DNA of 13,193 nt from Anaerolineales bacterium (GTDB lineage Bacteria > Chloroflexota > Anaerolineae > Anaerolineales > DRMV01): contig WFUL01000256.1 in assembly GCA_015484985.1 (NCBI GenBank), positions 1-13,193 of the forward strand. Reading direction: 5' to 3'. The notes under the pieces are model-generated. The model was not told where the DNA came from. It saw only the letters and a list, made by a program, of their open reading frames with translations, and made no database searches. This document shows positions 7,993-13,193 of the stretch, one piece after another. Both the position numbers and the translations under genes were made by a program. Position 1 is the first letter of the stretch. Each line of letters opens with the position of its first letter.

Positions 7993-10083
7993 TCAAGGAG
8001 AGGACCCGAAGGCGGGCACCAGGATAAACCGCCCCTGTTCATCGTCGAAAATCAGCGTAAGAACGGACCCAGGAGTTACGTCTACCCGGTCGTTGAAGAC
8101 GACCCGCCATGTTCTCCCATCGTCCATAAGGGAAAGGCGTATCTGGTGGATTCCCGGCTTCAGAGCGAGGTTTTCAAAGGCATAAGCCAGACCTTCGCGT
8201 CGAAGCCCCGAAGGTTCGTACGTTCGCTCCAGCACCACTTGGCCGTCCACTTCCAGGCGTAGATGCACGGGATAACGCTCTCCACCCAGCACCTGGCTTG
8301 CCGTCACCCCCGGGGGAAGTTTGGTCTGCATCGCTTCGGAAAGTTCGCCTTCCACGGATTTGATTTGCCCTGTATGGGCCATGAGCACTCGCAAGCCAGA
8401 GGGAGGCACCGTACGCTCCACAGGCTGAATGGCCGTCCAGGAGACGCCGAAGAGTAACATCACGGCCAGAAAAGTCGCGGCCAACCTCCACACCGCCCGT
8501 GGAAAGCGTCGTCCTTCCCGCGTCTCCAGCACTTGGGTGATCTGCTGGGAGGCCCGTAACGCCGCGTGGGGCTCTCCTCGCAACGCGCGCAACAAGCGGA
8601 GGAAGCTCTGGCGTTCACCAGGCGCAGCCTCCAACCAAAAGAAATTCTGAGCCAGCAGGTTCCGTCGATACTTGAGGTTCTGGGCCAACCAGAAGGGGCC
8701 CTCACGAAAACCACAATCCTGGGTTGGGCAGGAAAGTACCCCTACGCCCTGAACGCCACCTTCCTGCAAGAAAGGCCGAATCCATTCGGGATTGAGCATC
8801 CCGACACAAGGAAGGGCCACCAAAACAAAGGATACCTCGCCTCCCTTCAGGACAACCCGTTGGGAGATAGCCGCGGGCATGGTCGGCGAAGGGACCGGCA
8901 GGGATCCCAAGGCCAGGTGACGCTGGCAGGTTACCACCAAAAACACCGGGTCCCCATGCTGCTTTGCCTGGGCCACGGCCTGCCGCACCTCTTGCAAGAA
9001 GTCCTGCGTCGGGCGGGCATCCAGGTCGATACTAATGACTGCGCAAGTCCCCAAACACAACCCGCATCCCACACAAAGATTGGGACGAATAGCAGCCATG
9101 AACTTGAACGCGCTTTCCTCCCCACGCGGCACCAATTCAATGGCCTGGTAAGGACATTTGAGCGCACCAAGACCGCATCCGGTACAAAGATGCTCCACAA
9201 TACGGGCCGGGCCCGCGTGCCGATCGGGTAGAAGCCAAGGAAGGGCGATCAACACCACTAACACAGCAATCACGCCCCACCAAAACCCGGCCCCCCAGCG
9301 TTCGCTCAACGGCAGGAAGGCCAGGTAGAACCAGTCCACCGTGGCCCGATCCAGGATCCGGCTGAAGTCCGCTTTCGGCTCCAGATAAGCCGGCGCCATC
9401 ACGGCCAGCAAGGTCAGGGCCAAGCCGGCCTGGACCATCAACCACCGGGGTGCCAGCCAGCGGGGACGGCTCAGGCGCAAAATGTGCAACAAGAAGCCCA
9501 GCAAGATGAGCACGGAGAGAAAGATGTGCAAAAAGAGCACGATGACGAAAAACGCAAAACTTTTGGAAGCCACATCAGGGCCCAGAAAGGTTAAGGCCAT
9601 AGAAGGCCCCAGAACCTGTACCAGAAACTCCGTAATCCATTGGGCCGTTTGGTCCCAAGGGAGCCAGTACCCCATCACGCCAATGACCCAGATGAGCAGC
9701 GTAAGCAGCCATCCGGTGAGCCAGGCCACCCACCGTGCGGCCGCGAAACGCTCACTCAGGAACATCTTGAGAGCGTGCAAAACCACAACCAAGAGCAAGC
9801 CGTCCGCCGCGTAGCGATGGATGGTGCGCATCCACAAACCCAACGTGGTCTGACTGATACCCAGCGTCGTTTCGTACGCCCGGGTGGCGCCGGGTCGGTA
9901 GAATACGGTAAGGTACACCCCGCTCACTGCCAGTACCATGAGCAGGAACAGGGCCAGAGTACCCAAGTGATAGAACGGGTTGAAAGCAGGCGTAAGGACC
10001 CGATTCAACAGGGCCTCTCCCCGAGTCCAAAGCCCTTCCAACCAACGCATCCAACGTCGTTGCAGGTAAGTAGGGATGCGCAT
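7993..10083 (-). CDS. Membrane redox fusion: cytochrome b, ferredoxin, MvhD-like and C-terminal beta domain
   Basis: This 696-residue protein joins modules rarely seen in one chain. Residues 1-205 are a cytochrome b/b6-type domain with four membrane helices. Its heme ligands His89/His103 and His186/His200 show the bc1-like H-x13-H spacing, and GYWLPWDQ (138-145) is the family motif. Two more helices (about 213-232, 265-285) flank VDWFYLAFLPL, a degenerate echo of the PEWY loop. A ferredoxin domain follows (Cys300, 303, 310; Cys337, 340, 343, 347), with Gly306 where a cysteine is expected. Residues 375-480 look like MvhD/FlpD (Cys386, 426, 452, 457; LPCVGMLNPEW and SCPTQDCGFREG). A membrane helix (529-550) leads to a beta-rich tail (560-696). 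It starts at TAATG overlapping the ATPase stop, with GGAGG 5 nt upstream. Electron transfer between quinone and iron-sulfur partners, perhaps reducing copper for oxidase assembly, is inference. Confidence 0.85.
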   Translation of the reverse strand: MRIPTYLQRRWMRWLEGLWTRGEALLNRVLTPAFNPFYHLGTLALFLLMVLAVSGVYLTVFYRPGATRAYETTLGISQTTLGLWMRTIHRYAADGLLLVVVLHALKMFLSERFAAARWVAWLTGWLLTLLIWVIGVMGYWLPWDQTAQWITEFLVQVLGPSMALTFLGPDVASKSFAFFVIVLFLHIFLSVLILLGFLLHILRLSRPRWLAPRWLMVQAGLALTLLAVMAPAYLEPKADFSRILDRATVDWFYLAFLPLSERWGAGFWWGVIAVLVVLIALPWLLPDRHAGPARIVEHLCTGCGLGALKCPYQAIELVPRGEESAFKFMAAIRPNLCVGCGLCLGTCAVISIDLDARPTQDFLQEVRQAVAQAKQHGDPVFLVVTCQRHLALGSLPVPSPTMPAAISQRVVLKGGEVSFVLVALPCVGMLNPEWIRPFLQEGGVQGVGVLSCPTQDCGFREGPFWLAQNLKYRRNLLAQNFFWLEAAPGERQSFLRLLRALRGEPHAALRASQQITQVLETREGRRFPRAVWRLAATFLAVMLLFGVSWTAIQPVERTVPPSGLRVLMAHTGQIKSVEGELSEAMQTKLPPGVTASQVLGGERYPVHLRLEVDGQVVLERTYEPSGLRREGLAYAFENLALKPGIHQIRLSLMDDGRTWRVVFNDRVDVTPGSVLTLIFDDEQGRFILVPAFGSSP

Positions 10084-10093
10084 TATTGCCTCC
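10083..10093 (-). promoter_or_regulatory. TAATG coupling and ribosome binding site of the cytochrome b fusion gene
   Basis: The ATPase stop TAA (10083-10085) shares a base with the ATG at 10081-10083. GGAGG on the coding strand (plus CCTCC, 10089-10093) lies 5 nt upstream. This fixes the start and shows the two genes belong to one transcript. Confidence 0.85.
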
Positions 10094-12428
10094 GAGAAGC
10101 GGATGGTAGAAATGCGAATCGGCGCAGCCGTAATGCATTACTGGTCACCAGCAGGCTGCTGGCCACCATGGCCAGGGCGGCCAGGATGGGCTGCAAATAC
10201 CCCACTACGGCCAGGCCCACACCGATGAGGTTATACACAAAGGCCCAGACCAGGTTTTGATGCACCTTTCCCCGGACCGTCCGGGAGAGTCGCAGCAGCC
10301 ACGGCACCAGCCTCAAATCATCACGCAGCAAGATGACCTCGGCTGCGGCCTGGGCAATATCCGTCCCCTGCCCCATGGCGATGCCCACATCAGCCGCCGC
10401 CAGGGCGGGTCCATCGTTGATGCCATCGCCGACCACCATGGTCGGAGTGGATACACTTCGGATACGGGTCAGCTTCTCCTCAGGAGAGAGTCCGGCTCGT
10501 ACAGGGACACCCAATCGTTGTTGCCAGCGGGCTCCGGTCTGGGGATGGTCACCGGTCAACACTTCCACCTGACACCCCAGGGCGCGCACATCCTCCAGCA
10601 CCTGGGGTACCTCGGGCCGCAAGGCTTCTTCCAGGGCTACCAGAGCCCGCACTTCACCTTCCCATCCCACATAAATCACCCTTCGACCCTCGCGACGCCA
10701 AACATCCGCCCGCGCCCGAAATTCAGGCCCCATACGCAAACCCGCGCGCTGCAACAGGCGCTCGTTCCCCACATAAAGCACACGGCCGTTCAACGCGCCT
10801 TCCACGCCCTGACCGGGGTGAACGGTGAACGTACGCGCGCGAGGGAGCGGAATCCCTCGCTCCTCTACCGCCCGGAGAAAGGCCTCCGCAATGGGATGTT
10901 TGGCCGGGGCCTCCAGCGCGGCCACCCAGGCCAGCAAACGGTCCTCCGGGATGTCCGAGGGCGTCCATACATCCGCCACCTTAAGAGGTTGTTGGGTCAA
11001 GGTACCCGTCTTGTCCAGAAACACCATCCGCACCCGAGCCATGCGCTCCAGTGCTGCGGTGTTCCGTATCAGCGCGCCCTCTTCCGACGCCCGTTGTAAG
11101 CCCACCCACAAGGTCAATGGCGTGGCCAGGCCCAAAGCGCACGGACAGGTAATCAGGAGCACGGAGAGTGCATTCATCAAACCCGTTTCCAGGCCAGCCT
11201 GGCGGGACCAGTACACGAAGGTTCCCGCAGCCACCAGAACCGCGGTGGGCACCAGGAACGCGGCGATGCGGTCGGCCAGGCGCTCCACGGGAGAGCGCTG
11301 CCAGAGGGCCTGGTGTAGCATCCGGCCGATTTGCCCGGCCAGGGTCTCCGCGCCCACCGCCGCGGTGATAACCTCAAAAGTGCCATCTATGTTGACCGTC
11401 CCCGCATAGACCCGGTCACCGGTACGGCGATAGACAGGCAGAGCCTCGCCCGTAAGCAGGCTTTCGTCCACTTCCCCCTCCCCCTGGGCCACGATACCGT
11501 CTACCGGGAAAGGTTCACCCGGTTCCACCCGTACCCGCGCGCCTGGCGGCAGTTCGTCCACTGGAACCCGACGGGGACCATCCGGGGAAATCCAAAGAGC
11601 CTCTCGGGGAAGTCGATTCCACAAACGTTCCAGGGTTCGCACTCCTTCGCTTCGGGCCTTGACTTCCAGCCAATGGCCAATGGTCACCAAGAAGAGCAGC
11701 ATGGCCGCGGTATCGAAATAAACATGTCCCTGTTTGAGAAAGAGATTGCGGGTGGAAAGGGCGAAGGCCGAAAACGCGCCCAAAGCAATAAGCGTGTGCA
11801 TGTTGGGCTGGCGCCGAAGTAGAGAGACCAAACCCGTGCGTAGAATGGGCCATCCCAGGAGATAGAGTAGGGGAAGGGAAGCCAGGAAGAAGGTCAGGTA
11901 AAAGAACTCCTGCAACCACAGAGTGTCAGGGGTATCCCAACCCAGAAGCTGACGTGCGTACAAGATGAAGCTCCCCACCATGATGTGCATGACGAAGACC
12001 AGACTGATGAGGATGCGGGTAAACAAGACCTCCTCTTCATCCTCAGGCGTCTCGCCAGGCGTCCAGGCCCGATAACCCAATCGACGTACCCGTTTGGCCA
12101 GAGATTGGGGACGGGTTTGGGATGGGTCGTAAACCACGCGAGCCTCACGACGTAAAAAATTCACCTGCACCTTGAGCACACCGGGGGTTCGTCGCAGGCT
12201 TTCCTCGATGAACCCACTACACGAAGTGCACCACATTTCACCCAACGTCAGTGTAACCTCCTGGGCCGTAGCCCCATCCGTTGGAGACGGTGAAGTCACC
12301 GTGGGGTCTTCTTCCAGGAGATGCGCCACCTCTCGACACGCAGGACAGCAAAAGGGCCGTCCCGCATCGTCATATAATGGGGCCGTGGTGGAAAGCCCAC
12401 ATAGGGTGCAGACCACAGACTTCACCAC
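10083..12428 (-). CDS. CcoI/FixI-like copper-translocating P-type ATPase (P1B-1)
   Basis: This is an inner-membrane Cu(I) pump driven by ATP. Numbered from the GTG at 12428 it has 781 residues. The N-terminus has a cysteine ribbon Cys7-x2-Cys10 plus CCPAC (27-31), then a heavy-metal-associated domain with CTSC (67-70). The paired arrangement is typical of CcoI/FixI, the exporters that feed copper to cbb3-type oxidase, more than of ordinary CopA. The core has TGEA (326-329), the CPC metal channel (428-430), the phosphorylated Asp472 in DKTGT, His511-Pro512, and GDGIND (667-672). The last helices carry YN (732-733) and MVASS (754-758), which mark Cu(I) specificity. The frame is open back to a TTG at 12470, but GGGAGG at 12438-12443 points to the GTG at 12428 (or 12425, GTGA overlap). 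The end overlaps the cytochrome b fusion start by one base, so translation is probably coupled. Confidence 0.93.
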   Translation of the reverse strand: MVKSVVCTLCGLSTTAPLYDDAGRPFCCPACREVAHLLEEDPTVTSPSPTDGATAQEVTLTLGEMWCTSCSGFIEESLRRTPGVLKVQVNFLRREARVVYDPSQTRPQSLAKRVRRLGYRAWTPGETPEDEEEVLFTRILISLVFVMHIMVGSFILYARQLLGWDTPDTLWLQEFFYLTFFLASLPLLYLLGWPILRTGLVSLLRRQPNMHTLIALGAFSAFALSTRNLFLKQGHVYFDTAAMLLFLVTIGHWLEVKARSEGVRTLERLWNRLPREALWISPDGPRRVPVDELPPGARVRVEPGEPFPVDGIVAQGEGEVDESLLTGEALPVYRRTGDRVYAGTVNIDGTFEVITAAVGAETLAGQIGRMLHQALWQRSPVERLADRIAAFLVPTAVLVAAGTFVYWSRQAGLETGLMNALSVLLITCPCALGLATPLTLWVGLQRASEEGALIRNTAALERMARVRMVFLDKTGTLTQQPLKVADVWTPSDIPEDRLLAWVAALEAPAKHPIAEAFLRAVEERGIPLPRARTFTVHPGQGVEGALNGRVLYVGNERLLQRAGLRMGPEFRARADVWRREGRRVIYVGWEGEVRALVALEEALRPEVPQVLEDVRALGCQVEVLTGDHPQTGARWQQRLGVPVRAGLSPEEKLTRIRSVSTPTMVVGDGINDGPALAAADVGIAMGQGTDIAQAAAEVILLRDDLRLVPWLLRLSRTVRGKVHQNLVWAFVYNLIGVGLAVVGYLQPILAALAMVASSLLVTSNALRLRRFAFLPSASRRQ

Positions 12429-13138
12429 AACATCAAGCCTCCCAGGCGAAAATGAGGGACTAATCCCCAAGCCGCGAGGCCTCGAAGGGCCATTTGCACA
12501 CTAAAGAGCAACAGGAGCAACGCCGCGGCCCTGCGCCATCGCTCTCGGCGCTGCAGATCACCGCGCGCGACCAGCCATCCCATTCCGGCCAACACCGGCA
12601 AGGTCCCCAATCCAAAAAGCAGCATACCTGCGGCAGCCCATAGAGGATGGCCCATGGTTGCAGCCAAAATCAGGGCAGCGTAGACCAGCCCGCAAGGCAG
12701 CAAACCCCATAGCATCCCCAACCCGTACGCGTGTAACGGATGCGCGGAGGTTTGAGGCAGGAGGCCCCGCACCGCCCTTCCCCACCGGCCCGTCCATCCC
12801 GCCCATAGGGTTTCCACAGGGGGAGCCCAGCCCGCCACAGCTGCAGCCATATAACCCAAGGAGCTGGCCAACAGCAGGGCCACCAGCCCCTGTAAGGGTT
12901 GTAAGGAGGTCCGCCAAGGGTCCAACAGGTGTCCCAATATGCCGGCCAGTACACCCAACAAGGCATAGGTGCTCAAACGCCCCAGGTGTAGCAAAGCCAT
13001 CCAGCCACGCGACACCATCCCGTCCTCAGGTCGTCTAGCAGGACGGGATAGGAGCAGGGTCACCGGGGTACACATCCCCACACAGTGCCCCAAACTACCC
13101 AACAAGCCCATGAAGAGCAACGTGATCACGGGCATCAT
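12422..13138 (-). CDS. DsbD_2 / TauE-SafE-like membrane protein of the cco assembly type
   Basis: This is a 238-residue inner-membrane protein with about six hydrophobic helices. The first carries GSLGHCVGMC (14-23), whose Cys19 and Cys23 match the HCVGMC hallmark of the DsbD_2/UreH-like family often named sulfite exporter TauE/SafE. HLGRLSTYALLGVLAG (51-66) and GLLPCGLVYAAL (145-156) are further family motifs. Members with this pattern are frequent neighbours of CcoI and are suspected to move copper or reducing power; true sulfite export is not indicated. The ATG at 13138 (or 13135) has a weak AGGA 9 nt upstream and overlaps the stop of the preceding reading frame as ATGA, which suggests coupled translation. 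Its own stop overlaps the ATPase start by 7 nt. Function is inferred from family and context. Confidence 0.85.
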   Translation of the reverse strand: MMPVITLLFMGLLGSLGHCVGMCTPVTLLLSRPARRPEDGMVSRGWMALLHLGRLSTYALLGVLAGILGHLLDPWRTSLQPLQGLVALLLASSLGYMAAAVAGWAPPVETLWAGWTGRWGRAVRGLLPQTSAHPLHAYGLGMLWGLLPCGLVYAALILAATMGHPLWAAAGMLLFGLGTLPVLAGMGWLVARGDLQRRERWRRAAALLLLLFSVQMALRGLAAWGLVPHFRLGGLMLW

Positions 13139-13193
13139 GCCCGATTATCCTGTACTACGTCCGGGATACCGGGATGCACCATCACCCAGAGCA
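13135..13193 (-). CDS. Possible C-terminus of the upstream gene of the operon (cut by window end)
   Basis: On the minus strand an open frame enters from the right edge and codes for 18 visible residues, starting LWVMVHPGIPDVVQ, then a TGA at 13135-13137. That stop overlaps the ATG of the next gene as ATGA, the same tight layout seen through the rest of the operon. The other two minus-strand frames also stop within this segment, at less natural positions. No family can be named from so little. By context an oxidase subunit or another assembly factor would fit, but this is a guess. Confidence 0.4.
   Translation of the reverse strand, partial: LWVMVHPGIPDVVQDNRA

Noticed and set aside
7808..7996. 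62-codon minus-strand frame starting at a TTG that overlaps the stop of the cytochrome b fusion
   Set aside because: The overlap looks tempting in this tightly packed operon, but the start is TTG, the GGAG-like sequence lies inside the previous gene's end, and the product is Pro/Ser-rich with no recognisable feature.

Overview
The window is about 13.2 kb of GC-rich bacterial DNA with densely packed genes. Nine genes are complete or nearly so, and a fragment sits at each edge. The sequence holds no rRNA or marker gene that fixes the taxonomy. The mix of a manganese-type superoxide dismutase, a single-chain pyruvate:ferredoxin oxidoreductase, an ECF sigma factor with a soluble zinc-finger anti-sigma partner, and a CcoI-type copper ATPase suggests a facultative or microaerophilic bacterium. 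The protein sequences remind me most of Chloroflexota (Anaerolineae-like), but that is an impression from memory and not a result.

Layout. Bases 1-136 hold the 3' end of an unrecognised plus-strand gene. A plus-strand sodA (291-911) follows with its own promoter, a strong ribosome binding site and a terminator that can serve both strands. Everything after that is on the minus strand. pyrG (1014-2669, CTP synthase) faces sodA and shares its terminator. nifJ/por (2828-6481, pyruvate:ferredoxin oxidoreductase) has its own promoter and terminator. A two-gene unit follows: an ECF-type sigma factor (7004-7627) and a small cysteine/histidine anti-sigma protein (6634-6909). Bases 7628-7992 hold no convincing gene but carry a perfect 22-bp hairpin.

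The last part (7993-13193) is a tightly overlapping operon read right to left: an unknown gene cut by the window edge, a DsbD_2/TauE-SafE-like membrane protein, a CcoI/FixI-like copper P-type ATPase, and a 696-residue multidomain redox protein. The redox protein joins a cytochrome b membrane domain, a two-cluster ferredoxin domain, an MvhD/FlpD-like iron-sulfur domain, one more membrane helix and a C-terminal beta-rich domain. This operon is the most interesting part of the window. It resembles the ccoGHIS assembly operon of cbb3-type cytochrome oxidases, with the fusion protein standing where the membrane ferredoxin CcoG/FixG and the anchored CcoH/FixH would be expected. A copper-centre assembly role is therefore a reasonable but untested inference.

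Taken together the window mixes oxygen-related functions (SOD, putative oxidase assembly) with oxygen-sensitive fermentative or ferredoxin-linked metabolism (PFOR). A possibly thiol-sensing sigma/anti-sigma pair lies between them.
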